NCBI RefSeq assembly: GCF_027625935.1
Contig: NZ_CP115300.1
Span: forward strand, 7,006,001-7,070,000
Source of the DNA: Streptomyces camelliae
GTDB lineage: Bacteria; Actinomycetota; Actinomycetes; Streptomycetales; Streptomycetaceae
Length of the DNA: 64,000 nucleotides
Direction of reading: 5' to 3'
Shown here: piece by piece, positions 25,434 through 34,608 of the stretch
How positions within the stretch are numbered: the stretch's first letter is position 1
How the letters are laid out: every line of letters begins with the position of its first letter
Notes under the pieces: generated by a model
Databases searched by the model: none
Told to the model about the DNA's origin: nothing
What the model saw: the letters and a program-made list of their open reading frames with translations, nothing else
Position numbers and translations under genes: made by a program

Positions 25434-27077
25434 TCAGGTGTCGGAGTCGGGAATGCCGCGTGCCGCCGCGTATGCCTGGGTGGGCGTCATGGAGACACCA
25501 TTGAGGCTGACCGTCTTGTAGGGGCTGACCTTGGCACAGGTCTTGGCCTGGTCGGCGGTGGAGGCATGGGCGCCTCCGACGGCGGCGTGGGTGTCGGCCG
25601 GCGCGGGCGAGGAGCTGCCGCCCGGGAAGCTTGTCCCGCTGGGCCAGTCGCTGCCGATCACCAGGGTCAGGCCCGTGCCGGTGCCCTGCTTCAGCTGCGA
25701 GGAGGGCAGGCCGAGCGCCTTGGCGACCGTCTGCGCCTCCCCCTTCTGGCCGGTGCCGTAGGTCAGCGTGGTCGTGGCGGAGCTCGGGGTGCCGTGGATG
25801 ACCGTGGCGGAACCGAAGCCCTGGTCGGTCAGGGCCGTCGCGACGTCCGCGGCGCGGCCGGTCACCGTGGTGCCGTTCCCCACCGTCACCGCGATCTGGG
25901 AGGCGGGTACGGCCGAAGCGGTGGCCGTGGGTTCGGCGGTGGCCGAGGCCGCGTCGGCCTTCTTGCCCGAATCGGTCGTCAGCGACTGGTCGTTGGCGAT
26001 GGTGGAGAACAGGGTCTTGGCGCCCGGGCCCACGACCACATGGTCCCTGTTGTTCGGATCGGGATCGGTCTGCATCGTCGTGAACGTCATACGCTTGGCA
26101 GGGACCTTGTCCACGTCCGACGCGAGCCCGATCAGTTTCCTCACCGATCCCAGGCCGTCGTCCACGGTCAGCGCCTTGGTGGCGGCGTCGGCGAGGCCAT
26201 AGACCGCGGTGGGGTCGGTGAGGGTGCCGGCGCTCTTGAACTTGCGGATCAGCGAGCTGAGGAAAATGTGCTGCGTCGTCGTACGGCCCAGGTCGCTGCC
26301 GTCGCCGAAGCCGTGCCGGGAGCGGACGAACTCCAGCGCGCCCGAGCCCTTGAGGGTGTGGGTGCCCCTGGACAGCTTCAGATGCGAGTAGGTGTCGTAG
26401 ACGTCGTCGCTGACGCAGACGTCGACGCCGCCGACCGCGTCCGACATCTGCACGACGCCGGAGAAGTCGAGCTTGACGAAATGGTCGATCGGGATGCCGG
26501 TGAGCTGATGGACGGTGGCCACCTGACAGGCAGGCCCGTACGACAAGGCACTGTTGATCTGGCCGTAGTAACCGGACGTGGACTGCCCGGAGACAGGGTC
26601 CTTGCAGGCGGGCACCTGGGTCATGGTGTCGCGCGGCACACTCATCACCGTGGCGTTGGAGCGGTCCGCCGATATGTGCACCACCATCTCCACGTCCGCG
26701 TTCCCGTTGCCGGACTGCACACCGGTCTTCGAACAGCCGCCGCCGAGCCTGCAGTCCTCCGCGCTGGTGCGGCCGTCCGAGCCGATCACCAGGATGTTGA
26801 TCGGGGTGCGGCCGAAGGCGTCGGCCTTCTCGGTGCCGCCCTTGCCGTCCAGGGACACGCTGTGGATGTTGCCGTTCAGGTGCTGGTAGAACCACCAGCC
26901 GACACCGGCCGTACCGAGCACCAGGAGAGACAGGCAGATTCCGGCGATCTTCAGCATTCGCCTGCCGCGTCGCACCGGGCGGCCCCGGCCTGCTCGCCCT
27001 GCCCCGCGCGGGCCTGGCACCGGGGACGTACGACTGCGCGTCGCCCGACCACCTGGCCCGTTCCGCAGGTCGCTCAT
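25434..27077 (-). CDS. LytR-CpsA-Psr (LCP) family cell-wall glycopolymer ligase
   Basis: This 547-residue membrane protein has a basic cytoplasmic N-terminus and one transmembrane helix (MLKIAGICLSLLVLGTAGVGWWFY). The LCP domain carries NILVIGSDGR, ADVEMVVHISADRSNATVMSVPRDTMTQV (catalytic Arg/Asp region) and LEFVRSRHGFGDGSDLGRTTTQHIFLSSL. A Ser/Thr/Ala linker and a LytR_C domain follow (VTVGNGTTVTGRAADVATALTDQGF). LCP enzymes attach teichoic acids or other glycopolymers to peptidoglycan. The ATG at 27077 follows GGAG. A palindromic motif shared with three neighbouring cell-envelope genes lies 39-62 bases upstream. Confidence 0.92.
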   Translation of the reverse strand: MSDLRNGPGGRATRSRTSPVPGPRGAGRAGRGRPVRRGRRMLKIAGICLSLLVLGTAGVGWWFYQHLNGNIHSVSLDGKGGTEKADAFGRTPINILVIGSDGRTSAEDCRLGGGCSKTGVQSGNGNADVEMVVHISADRSNATVMSVPRDTMTQVPACKDPVSGQSTSGYYGQINSALSYGPACQVATVHQLTGIPIDHFVKLDFSGVVQMSDAVGGVDVCVSDDVYDTYSHLKLSRGTHTLKGSGALEFVRSRHGFGDGSDLGRTTTQHIFLSSLIRKFKSAGTLTDPTAVYGLADAATKALTVDDGLGSVRKLIGLASDVDKVPAKRMTFTTMQTDPDPNNRDHVVVGPGAKTLFSTIANDQSLTTDSGKKADAASATAEPTATASAVPASQIAVTVGNGTTVTGRAADVATALTDQGFGSATVIHGTPSSATTTLTYGTGQKGEAQTVAKALGLPSSQLKQGTGTGLTLVIGSDWPSGTSFPGGSSSPAPADTHAAVGGAHASTADQAKTCAKVSPYKTVSLNGVSMTPTQAYAAARGIPDSDT

Positions 27078-27115
27078 CTTCCACTCCCATGACCGGTCGG
27101 GCCCGCCAGGCGTAG

Positions 27116-27139
27116 TTGCGTAGTTGCGCAATCTAGCAA
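27116..27139. promoter_or_regulatory. Shared palindromic motif, site 1 (LCP gene)
   Basis: TTGC-N4-TTGCGCAA-N4-GCAA, fully symmetrical in its half-sites. It is also read as a direct repeat TAGTTGCG-TAGTTGCG at 27113-27128. It lies upstream of the LCP gene. Related sites are at 28021-28044 and 29091-29114. Confidence 0.65.
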
Positions 27140-27212
27140 ATTTAAGCTCGCTGTCGTCCCTGTCCGCCCGCTTCACGCCGGTGACCTTCAACTCCCCCCG
27201 CACGCACGAGAC

Positions 27213-28007
27213 TTACTGCAGGACCCCGACCGCGCGCGAGATGATCAGCGCCAGGGTCAGCAGCGAGATCGTGGACTGCGTGGACATCAGCAGCTTCGCC
27301 CAGCGGGACAGCGGCATGGTGTCGGTGGGGCTGAAGGCCGTGGCGTTGGTGAGGGCCACATACAGGTAGTCCATGTACTGCGGCTCCCAGTCGTCGGGCG
27401 CGATGCCCTCCTGTTGCATCTGGGGGAAGAGGAAGTCCGGATGCTGGCGCGTGCCCAGGGCGCGGGTCACCGGGCCGCCTCGGTCCCACTCCCAGTACCA
27501 GAGGCTGAAGGCGATGACGTTGGTCAGCCAGATGCCGCCTCCCGTCGTCAGCAGGGCCGCGGCATTGGAGCCCTCGGTACCGTGCAGCAGGTCGCGCACC
27601 AGGACGACGGCCGACCAGCCGTTGGCCAGGCTGACCGCGCCGGCCAGCAGCAGGCCCAGCGCGCGCAGCGGGCGGGACCGGTACTCGATCCGTCGGTGGG
27701 GATGGGCCACCCACAGCGCCGCCATCATGGCCAACTCCAGGACGGGCAGCAGCCAGTGCGGGTGGATGCTGAAGCGTTCCGGCAGCGCCCACTGCACCCA
27801 GACGGCAACCAGCAGTGCCGCCATCACCGCCCAACGCTGCTCACCTCTGGTGCGCCGCTGCCACGCGGGACGCTCGGACTCGGATACCTGCTCGGCCGGA
27901 GCGAGCAGGCCCTCGATCCGCTCCAGACGGACATGCAGCAGCTCGGACCAGTGCTCGGGGCCCTGGCGCTGCGGAGGAGGGGTGTCATGGGTGGTCACGG
28001 GCACCAT
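27213..28007 (-). CDS. DUF1345-like integral membrane protein
   Basis: This 264-residue protein has a hydrophilic N-terminus (~60 residues) and about five or six membrane helices. The C-terminal stretch YMDYLYVALTNATAFSPTDTMPLSRWAKLLMSTQSTISLLTLALIISRAVGVL resembles the end of DUF1345 proteins, where a short re-entrant loop precedes the last helix, as in two-helix ion channels. Ion conduction is a guess from this resemblance. The start is uncertain: ATG at 28007 or a nearby GTG. The shared palindrome begins 14 bases upstream of the ATG. Confidence 0.65.
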   Translation of the reverse strand: MVPVTTHDTPPPQRQGPEHWSELLHVRLERIEGLLAPAEQVSESERPAWQRRTRGEQRWAVMAALLVAVWVQWALPERFSIHPHWLLPVLELAMMAALWVAHPHRRIEYRSRPLRALGLLLAGAVSLANGWSAVVLVRDLLHGTEGSNAAALLTTGGGIWLTNVIAFSLWYWEWDRGGPVTRALGTRQHPDFLFPQMQQEGIAPDDWEPQYMDYLYVALTNATAFSPTDTMPLSRWAKLLMSTQSTISLLTLALIISRAVGVLQ

Positions 28008-28020
28008 TCTCGCCAGACGT

Positions 28021-28044
28021 CTGCGATATTGCGCAAGTCTGCAA
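28021..28044. promoter_or_regulatory. Shared palindromic motif, site 2 (DUF1345-like gene)
   Basis: CTGC-N4-TTGCGCAA-N4-GCAA, followed directly by another GCAA (28045-28048). It lies immediately upstream of the DUF1345-like gene and has the same half-site geometry as sites 1 and 3. Confidence 0.65.
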
Positions 28045-28082
28045 GCAATCTCTCTGGTTGGCCGTGGGCCTGCCGCAGTCCG

Positions 28083-29054
28083 TCAAGGTGCAGCGGCCAC
28101 CGCGGGCCGGCTCACGTTCACAGCCACCGTCGAGGAGTTCGCCGACGCGGGCGAGATCTGCGTCCAGCCATGGTCCGAGGCGCCGCTGCTCCATCGACGG
28201 TTGTCGAACGTGACCGACGCGGCGTGCAACGCGTCGGCGTGACAGACCAGCCACAGGGCGAGGGACCAGCCCGTGGCCGTCTCGGTGACCGGGTAGCTGA
28301 CGCTGCTGCCGGTCGCGGGGACGGCGGCCGGCACCCTGCCGAACTCACGTCGGACCGCTGCGGCGACACCACCGCCGTCGCCGCCCTCGTGTACGACGCC
28401 TGCCGTACCGCCGCCCCGACCCGCCCCGGCGTCGTCGGTACCGCTCCCTCCGCCGGCCTGGGCGGCATCCGCCCCGCTCTTGCTCGCTCCGCTGATCGTG
28501 CAGGTCAGCGCGGGCCCCTCCTGTCCCGTCAGCACGTCGGCCAGCGTCGCTGCCGTGGCCTCATGTGATGCGTAGGCCTCCGGGTAGCCACTGTGCTGGA
28601 CATCCTGCGCGGCGACGGTGACCGGTAGGTCGACGTAGTCCGGCACCTTGACCAGTGCGTCGAAGAATTTGCCCGACGCGTAGACGGGGTCGCGGATCTG
28701 GGCGGGGCTGCCCCAGCCCTCGGACGGGCGCTGCTGGAACAGGCCGAGGGAATCCCGGTCCCCGTAGGAGAGATCGCGGAGTTTGGACTCCTGGATCGCG
28801 GTCGCGAGGGCGATGGTGACGGCCCGTTCCGGCAGACCGCGCGCGTGGGCCACGGCCGCGATGGTCGCGGCGTGGGACGCCTGGTCCAGATCGAGTGTGA
28901 CGGTCGTACCGTCCGTGCCATGCGCCGTGCATGCGTCGGACGTCGCCGAGCGGATGAACCGAACGGCGAGATAACCCACGAGCGCGAGGACCACGCCCAC
29001 CCCGATCACGACCGGCCACAGCCTGCGGCGCCCCCGCCTGCTCGCTGCCGCCAC
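28083..29054 (-). CDS. Membrane-anchored lysozyme-like protein
   Basis: This 323-residue protein has an N-terminal membrane anchor (VVIGVGVVLALVGYLAVRFI) followed by a helical lysozyme-like region. IAAVAHARGLPERAVTIALATAIQESKLRDLSYGDRDSLGLFQQRPSEGWGSPAQIRDPVYASGKFFDAL has the catalytic-Glu position (QESK) and the substrate-groove GLFQQRPSxGWG pattern of this actinobacterial family. A Gly-rich linker leads to a C-terminal domain of unknown type. Homologues are often wrongly named heavy-metal transporters. It probably cuts or binds peptidoglycan. It is divergent from the SEDS gene and shares its upstream palindrome. Confidence 0.75.
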   Translation of the reverse strand: MAAASRRGRRRLWPVVIGVGVVLALVGYLAVRFIRSATSDACTAHGTDGTTVTLDLDQASHAATIAAVAHARGLPERAVTIALATAIQESKLRDLSYGDRDSLGLFQQRPSEGWGSPAQIRDPVYASGKFFDALVKVPDYVDLPVTVAAQDVQHSGYPEAYASHEATAATLADVLTGQEGPALTCTISGASKSGADAAQAGGGSGTDDAGAGRGGGTAGVVHEGGDGGGVAAAVRREFGRVPAAVPATGSSVSYPVTETATGWSLALWLVCHADALHAASVTFDNRRWSSGASDHGWTQISPASANSSTVAVNVSRPAVAAAP

Positions 29055-29090
29055 TGGCCCTCCTCTTACCTGCCGTCAGCTACAGTTCAG

Positions 29091-29114
29091 TTGCGTTGTT
29101 GCGCAACCATATAA
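29091..29114. promoter_or_regulatory. Shared palindromic motif, site 3 (divergent lysozyme-like/FtsW genes)
   Basis: TTGC-N4-TTGCGCAA-N4-ATAA; the last half-site is degenerate. It lies between the divergent lysozyme-like gene (37 bases from its start) and the FtsW/RodA gene (60 bases from its start), so one site could control both. Confidence 0.6.
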
Positions 29115-29173
29115 CTCTGCTGACTGGGGCCCGGAGCGGGGTCGCGGCGGCGGACCCGATCGAAGGGGATGGT

Positions 29174-30601
29174 ATGACTGGTCGGCGGGGACCGGCACAA
29201 CTGGCAGTGCGGCCAGGCCGGTCAGGACGCCTGAGCGACCGGAACCTGGAGTTGGTCCTGCTCCTCGGCGCCGTCCTCATCTGCGCTTACGGCTATGCCG
29301 AGACGGCCCTCGCCGTCAGCGGGAAGCTGCCGCCGAGTATGGCACTGACGTGCCTGGTCGTGGGCGTGTTGCCCGTGGTGTGCCATGTCGCCGTACGCCG
29401 GTTCGCGCCGCACGCCGATCCGCTGATCCTGCCCCTGGCCACCCTGCTCAGCGGTCTGGGCCTCGTCCTGATCCACCGTCTCGACATCGCCTACGGGACG
29501 CACTACCACCACTCGACGGCCGCGGCGTCGGGGCAGCTGACGTGGTGCGCCATCGCGGTGGCGGTGTTCGCCGGGGCGGTGGCGCTCCTCAAGGACCACC
29601 GCAGGCTTCAGCGTTATCCGTACGTCACGATCACCGTGGGGCTGGTCCTGCTGATGGCGCCGGCTTTCTACCCCGGTGACGTCTACGGCGCCAAGCGGTG
29701 GATCTTCATCGGCCCGCTGTCCTTCCAGCCCGGCGAGTTCGTGAAGATCGTCATCGTGGTCTTCTTCGCGGGATATCTGACGCTGCGCAGGGACGCCCTC
29801 GCGCTCGCCGGGCGGCGTCTCCTCGGCATGTATCTCCCGCGCGGGCGCCAGTTCGGCCCCGTGGCAGCCGTGTGGCTGCTCAGTCTGCTCGTCCTGGTCT
29901 TCGAGCGGGACCTCGGCACCTCGCTGATCTTCTTCGGCCTGTTCGTGATCATGCTGTACGTCGCCACCGAGCGCACCAGCTGGGTGGTGTTCGGCGTCGT
30001 CATGTTCGCCGTCGGCGCCTTCGTCGTCGGGTCCTTCGAACCGCACGTCCATGGCCGTGTCGTCGCCTGGCTGCACCCGATGGACATCTTCCTCCCGCCC
30101 GACAAGCGCCCGCCGGGGCTGATCTCGGACCAGGCCGCCCAGGCCCTGTTCAGCTTCGGTTCGGGCGGCATCCTCGGCACCGGCCTCGGCGAGGGCCATC
30201 CGGAACTCATCGGCTTCGCCGGGCGCAGCGACTTCATCCTCACCACAGTCGGCGAGGAACTCGGCCTGACCGGGGTCACGGTCGTCATCCTGCTCTACGC
30301 CCTGCTCGCCGAGCGCGGCCTGCGTACGGCCCTCACCGTCACCGACCCGTTCGGCAAGCTGCTTGCCGGCGGCCTGGCCTCGGCGCTCGTCCTCCAGGTC
30401 TTCGTGGTCGTGGGTGGTGTCACCGGGCTCATCCCGCTCACCGGCAAGGCGCTGCCCTTCCTCGCCCAGGGCGGCTCGTCCATGGTGGCCAACTGGCTGC
30501 TGGTCGCCGTCCTGATCAAGGTCAGCGACACCGCCCGCCGCCCGCCGCCGATGCCGGCCGCGGACGTCAGTGCCGCCGAGACCCAGTTCGTACGGCCGTG
30601 A
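29174..30601 (+). CDS. FtsW/RodA/SpoVE (SEDS) family peptidoglycan polymerase
   Basis: This 475-residue protein has about ten membrane helices. SEDS hallmarks are GAKRWIFIGPLSFQPGEFVKIVIVVFFAGYL, LLVLVFERDLGTSLIFFGLFVIMLY (catalytic Asp region), SDFILTTVGEELGLTG and GLIPLTGKALPFLAQGGSSMVANWLLVAVLI. SEDS proteins polymerise lipid II glycan strands with a partner class B PBP. The PBP at 14004-15461 is the nearest such partner, but the pairing is inferred. The ATG at 29174 follows AAGGGGA. It is separate from the division cluster, so this is an accessory SEDS copy, likely in the same regulon as the LCP gene. Confidence 0.92.
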   Translation: MTGRRGPAQLAVRPGRSGRLSDRNLELVLLLGAVLICAYGYAETALAVSGKLPPSMALTCLVVGVLPVVCHVAVRRFAPHADPLILPLATLLSGLGLVLIHRLDIAYGTHYHHSTAAASGQLTWCAIAVAVFAGAVALLKDHRRLQRYPYVTITVGLVLLMAPAFYPGDVYGAKRWIFIGPLSFQPGEFVKIVIVVFFAGYLTLRRDALALAGRRLLGMYLPRGRQFGPVAAVWLLSLLVLVFERDLGTSLIFFGLFVIMLYVATERTSWVVFGVVMFAVGAFVVGSFEPHVHGRVVAWLHPMDIFLPPDKRPPGLISDQAAQALFSFGSGGILGTGLGEGHPELIGFAGRSDFILTTVGEELGLTGVTVVILLYALLAERGLRTALTVTDPFGKLLAGGLASALVLQVFVVVGGVTGLIPLTGKALPFLAQGGSSMVANWLLVAVLIKVSDTARRPPPMPAADVSAAETQFVRP

Positions 30602-30868
30602 GACCGCGTCCCTTCCGGTGAAAGCGAGGAGCCGCCGAGGTTCTTCGACGTGAGCGTTCTCGCCGGATTCCTGAAGCGCCAAGCGCTCCGCGGGAAGTGC
30701 CGCAATGGGCCGTCGGTCGTCTGCGGGCCCGTCGTGGCTGGGCGCTCCCCCAAGCTCTCAACTTCGTTCGAGCAGGGAGGTACCCCCATCGCGGCGGAGC
30801 CGCATATCGATACAGCCCCGCGCCCCTACGGGGCGCTGCCGAACCGCAGCCCACTTCGCCGGGACCGC
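30602..30868. repeat. Intergenic Streptomyces repeat with a nested palindromic element
   Basis: No gene. The stretch has the common Streptomyces intergenic layout: a GGCCGTCG-GTCTGCGGGCCC-GTCGTGGCTGG part, then GCGGCGGAGCCGCATATCGA and CAGCCCCGCGCCCCTACGGG. Between the two parts, at 30744-30788, lies a diverged copy of the 42-bp palindromic element also found inside the GH43 and cobQ genes. CGCCCCTACGGGGCG can form a terminator-like hairpin between the convergent FtsW and aminotransferase genes. Confidence 0.65.
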
Positions 30869-31978
30869 TTAGCGGCCCTGGCCCCAGGCCTCGGCCGCGG
30901 CCCGTCGGGCGGCCTCCAGGTCCACGGTCAGGCCGTGCTCGGCGAGCGCGCTGCCCAGGGCGGCGAGCGACCCCTGGACCACACCCGGCGTCGCATCCGC
31001 CCCGTAGTGGTTGACCCGGACCATCTCCTTGGCCAGCGCGCCCCCGCCCGCGACCAGCGGCAGCGCCGGGTCGGTCGCCAGGGCCCCGGTCACCAGTTCC
31101 GAGGCCACCACGCCCGCCGGCACCCGCAGTGTCGTGGCGACCGGTGCCGCGTCCTTCTCCTCGTACACGTACGGCTCCAGCCCGCCGCCCAGCGCCACCG
31201 CGCCCGCCCGGGTGGCCAGCGCGGCGCTCCGGTGCCGGGCCATGACCGCCGCCAGGCCCGCCGACTCGATCCGCTCCAGGCACGCCTCAAGCGCCAGCAT
31301 CTCCAGCTGGGCCGGAGCGTGCGGCAGCACCGCGCGGCCGGCGTCGATCCAGCGCTCCTTCCAGTCCAGCAGGGACAGGTAGGAGCGGCGCGGCGCGTTC
31401 GGGTTGGCCGCCATCCGGGCCCAGGCCCGCTCGCTCACCGAGATCGCCGACACACCCGCCGGGCCGCCCATGGCCTTCTGCGCCCCGATCACACACAGGT
31501 CCACGCCCCACGCGTCCGGGAGCACCGGCTCCGCGCCCACGGAGGCCACCGCGTCCAGGTAGAACAGCGCGCCGTGCCGCCGTACCACCTCGCCGATCTC
31601 CGCGACCGGGTTGGTGTTGCCGGTCGCCGCCTCCGCGTGGACGAGGGACACGAAGTCGGTCTCCGGGTGCTCGGCGAACGCCTCCTCGATCTGCTCGGCC
31701 GTCACCGCCGTGTGGAAGGGGACGGAGATGTCGTGCACGGTCGCGCCGGCGTCGCGCAGCCAGTTGCCGAAGGTCTGCCCGTAGGGGCCGGTGATCACGT
31801 TCAGGGCCACCGTGCCCGGCCCGGCCGCCGCGCGGATCGCGCCTTCGAGCGGGAGCAGCGCCTCACCCTGCGTGATCAGCACGTCCTGCCGGGTGTCCAG
31901 CAGCCGGGCCACCCCGTCCTCGATCGCGGCGAAACGCTCGGCACTCAGCGGGGGCAGATCGAGGAAGGGGTGGCTCAC
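30869..31978 (-). CDS. PLP-dependent aminotransferase, alanine-glyoxylate type
   Basis: This roughly 369-residue class V fold-type I aminotransferase shows VALNVITGPYGQTFGNWLRDAGATV, SLVHAEAATGNTNPVAEIGEVVRRHGALFYLDAVASVGAEPV and VDLCVIGAQKAMGGPAGVSAISVS, with the Schiff-base lysine in QKAMGGP. It resembles alanine-glyoxylate and serine-pyruvate aminotransferases. The GTG at 31978 is chosen because related proteins begin SHPFLDLPPLSAERF; an ATG at 32017 would add 13 residues. It is divergent from an amino-acid ABC operon, so it may use the imported compound. Confidence 0.8.
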   Translation of the reverse strand: MSHPFLDLPPLSAERFAAIEDGVARLLDTRQDVLITQGEALLPLEGAIRAAAGPGTVALNVITGPYGQTFGNWLRDAGATVHDISVPFHTAVTAEQIEEAFAEHPETDFVSLVHAEAATGNTNPVAEIGEVVRRHGALFYLDAVASVGAEPVLPDAWGVDLCVIGAQKAMGGPAGVSAISVSERAWARMAANPNAPRRSYLSLLDWKERWIDAGRAVLPHAPAQLEMLALEACLERIESAGLAAVMARHRSAALATRAGAVALGGGLEPYVYEEKDAAPVATTLRVPAGVVASELVTGALATDPALPLVAGGGALAKEMVRVNHYGADATPGVVQGSLAALGSALAEHGLTVDLEAARRAAAEAWGQGR

Positions 31979-32055
31979 GGCGCTGCTTCTCTCTTCGTTC
32001 AGGGAGGTCGACTCCATCGATCTTAGGTGCAACGGCTCCGTAACCATGGGTTTGA

Positions 32056-32084
32056 TTTGAGAGACTCAAACTCATCCTTATAAT
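32056..32084 (+). promoter_or_regulatory. Sigma-70-type promoter overlapped by a palindrome, before the ABC operon
   Basis: A perfect -10 TATAAT at 32079-32084 lies 16 bases after TTGAGA (32057-32062, -35-like). The -35 region is embedded in the palindrome TTTGAGAGACTCAAA (32056-32070), extended outward by GTTTGA at 32050-32055. A repressor bound there would block polymerase. A perfect TATAAT is rare in such GC-rich DNA. Confidence 0.65.
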
Positions 32085-32120
32085 CGGAAGCCACAGTTCC
32101 CCCACAGAGAAGATCCCCCC

Positions 32121-32969
32121 ATGAAAACGTTCCTCGGACACCGGACCCGCCTCCTGGCTGTCACCACCGCGACCGCCGGGCTGGTGCTCGTGGCCGCCGG
32201 CTGCTCCTCGAACGGCGGGGGGAGCGGTGCCACCGTCAAGGGGGTCCACGTCGTCAAGGCCGGCCAGCTGACCACCTGCACCCACCTGCCCTACCCGCCG
32301 TTCCAGTCCGAGATCAACGGCAAGGTGCAGGGCTTCGACGTCTCCCTGATCGACCTCGTCGCCAAGAACCTCGGCGTCACGCAGCAGATCGTCGACACCC
32401 CGTTCGAGAACTTCAAGACCGGCGCCTTCCTGAACTCCGGCCAGTGCGACCTGGCCGCCGCCGGCATGACGATCACGCCCGAGCGCAAGAAGAACGTCGA
32501 CTTCTCCGACCCGTACTTCGAAGCCACCCAGGCCGTGCTCGTCGACAAGAGCAGTGGCATCACCTCGCTCGCCGACGTCAAGGCCAAGGGCAAGAAGCTC
32601 GGTGCCCAGGCGCAGACCACCGGCGAGGACTACGTCAAGGGCAAGGGCTTCGACCCGATCTCCTTCGACTCCTCCGACGCGGTCCTCAACGGCCTGCGCA
32701 CCGGCCAGGTCCAGGCCGTCGTCATCGACTACCCGGTCGTCCAGGGCTGGCTGAAGGACAAGGCCAACGCCGGCAAGTTCAAGGTCGTCGACAACCTCAA
32801 GACCGGCGAGCAGTACGGCTTCACGGTCAAGAAGGGCAACACCGCCCTGCGCGAGGCCATCAACAAGGCCCTGAAGGACGCCAAGGCCGACGGCACCTAC
32901 AAGAAGATCTACGAGCAGTGGATCGGCCCGTACGACGCCTCCGTCGCCTCCCCGGCCGCCACCTCATGA
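32121..32969 (+). CDS. Amino-acid ABC transporter substrate-binding lipoprotein
   Basis: This 282-residue family 3 solute-binding protein has a lipobox LVAAGC with the lipid-attached Cys near residue 30 and a Gly/Ser linker. The domain carries LTTCTHLPYPPFQSEINGKVQGFDVSLIDLVAKNLGV, GMTITPERKKNVDFSDPYFEATQAVLV and VQAVVIDYPVVQGWL, typical of polar amino acid binding proteins. The stop overlaps the permease start (ATGA), so the operon is coupled. The actual ligand is unknown; an amidohydrolase in the operon suggests a cyclic or amide-bearing compound. Confidence 0.92.
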   Translation: MKTFLGHRTRLLAVTTATAGLVLVAAGCSSNGGGSGATVKGVHVVKAGQLTTCTHLPYPPFQSEINGKVQGFDVSLIDLVAKNLGVTQQIVDTPFENFKTGAFLNSGQCDLAAAGMTITPERKKNVDFSDPYFEATQAVLVDKSSGITSLADVKAKGKKLGAQAQTTGEDYVKGKGFDPISFDSSDAVLNGLRTGQVQAVVIDYPVVQGWLKDKANAGKFKVVDNLKTGEQYGFTVKKGNTALREAINKALKDAKADGTYKKIYEQWIGPYDASVASPAATS

Positions 32970-33795
32970 CCGACACGGACGTACGACTCCAGCCGAAGAA
33001 GAAGGGGCTGACGCAGCGTCAGAAGCGCCGTCTGTCCCGGGGCATCCAGTACGTCGTCTTCGTCGCCGCCGTGATCGCCTTCGCGGTCACGGCGGACTGG
33101 GGCCGACTGCAGAACCAGTTCGCGCAGGGCAGCATCGCCAAGCAGATGTGGCCTGACGTGATCACGCTGGCGCTGAAGAACACCGTCCTGTTCACGGTGT
33201 CCGGCTTCGTTCTCGGACTTGCGCTCGGCCTGGTCATCGCGCTGATGCGGCTGTCCTCCGTGGGCCCGTACCGCTGGCTGGCGAGCGTCTACATCGAGAT
33301 CTTCCGGGGGCTGCCCGCCCTGCTGATCTTCGTCTTCATCGCGGTGGCCGTCCCGCTGGCCTTCCCGGGCACGGAGATCCCCGGCGGCACCTACGGCAAG
33401 GGCGCCCTGGGCCTCGGACTCATCGGTGCCGCCTACATGGCGGAGACGTTCCGTGCCGGCATCCAGGCTGTGCCCAAGGGGCAGATGGAGGCGGCCCGTT
33501 CGCTGGGCTTCTCGCCGGCCAAGGCCATGATCTCCATCATCATCCCGCAGGCGTTCCGGATCATTCTTCCGCCGCTCACCAACGAGCTGATCATGCTCTT
33601 CAAGGACTCCTCCCTGGTGCTGCTGCTCGGTGTGACCCTGGAGGAGCGCGAACTCTCCAAGTTCGGCCGGGACCTGGCCAGTACGACCGCCAACTCCACG
33701 CCGATCCTGGTCGCGGGCCTGTGCTACCTGCTGGTCACCATCCCGCTCGGCTTCGTCGCCCGTCGCCTGGAGGCCAAAGCCCAGAAGGAGATCAA

Positions 33796-33799
<4 letters not shown>
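32966..33799 (+). CDS. Amino-acid ABC transporter permease
   Basis: This 277-residue HisM/GlnP-type permease has a cytoplasmic N-terminus and about five helices. The EAA loop reads [49 protein letters not shown], the ATPase contact site. [18 protein letters not shown] follows. A single permease gene suggests a homodimeric channel. It overlaps its neighbours by four bases at the 5' end and three at the 3' end. Confidence 0.93.
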
Positions 33800-34590
<791 letters not shown>

Positions 34591-34608
34591 CTCATTAAGG
34601 TGCAGTAC

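Noticed and set aside
30620..30868. Short open frames in both strands between FtsW and the aminotransferase.
   Set aside because: They run through a common intergenic repeat with terminator-like hairpins and show no protein-family features.
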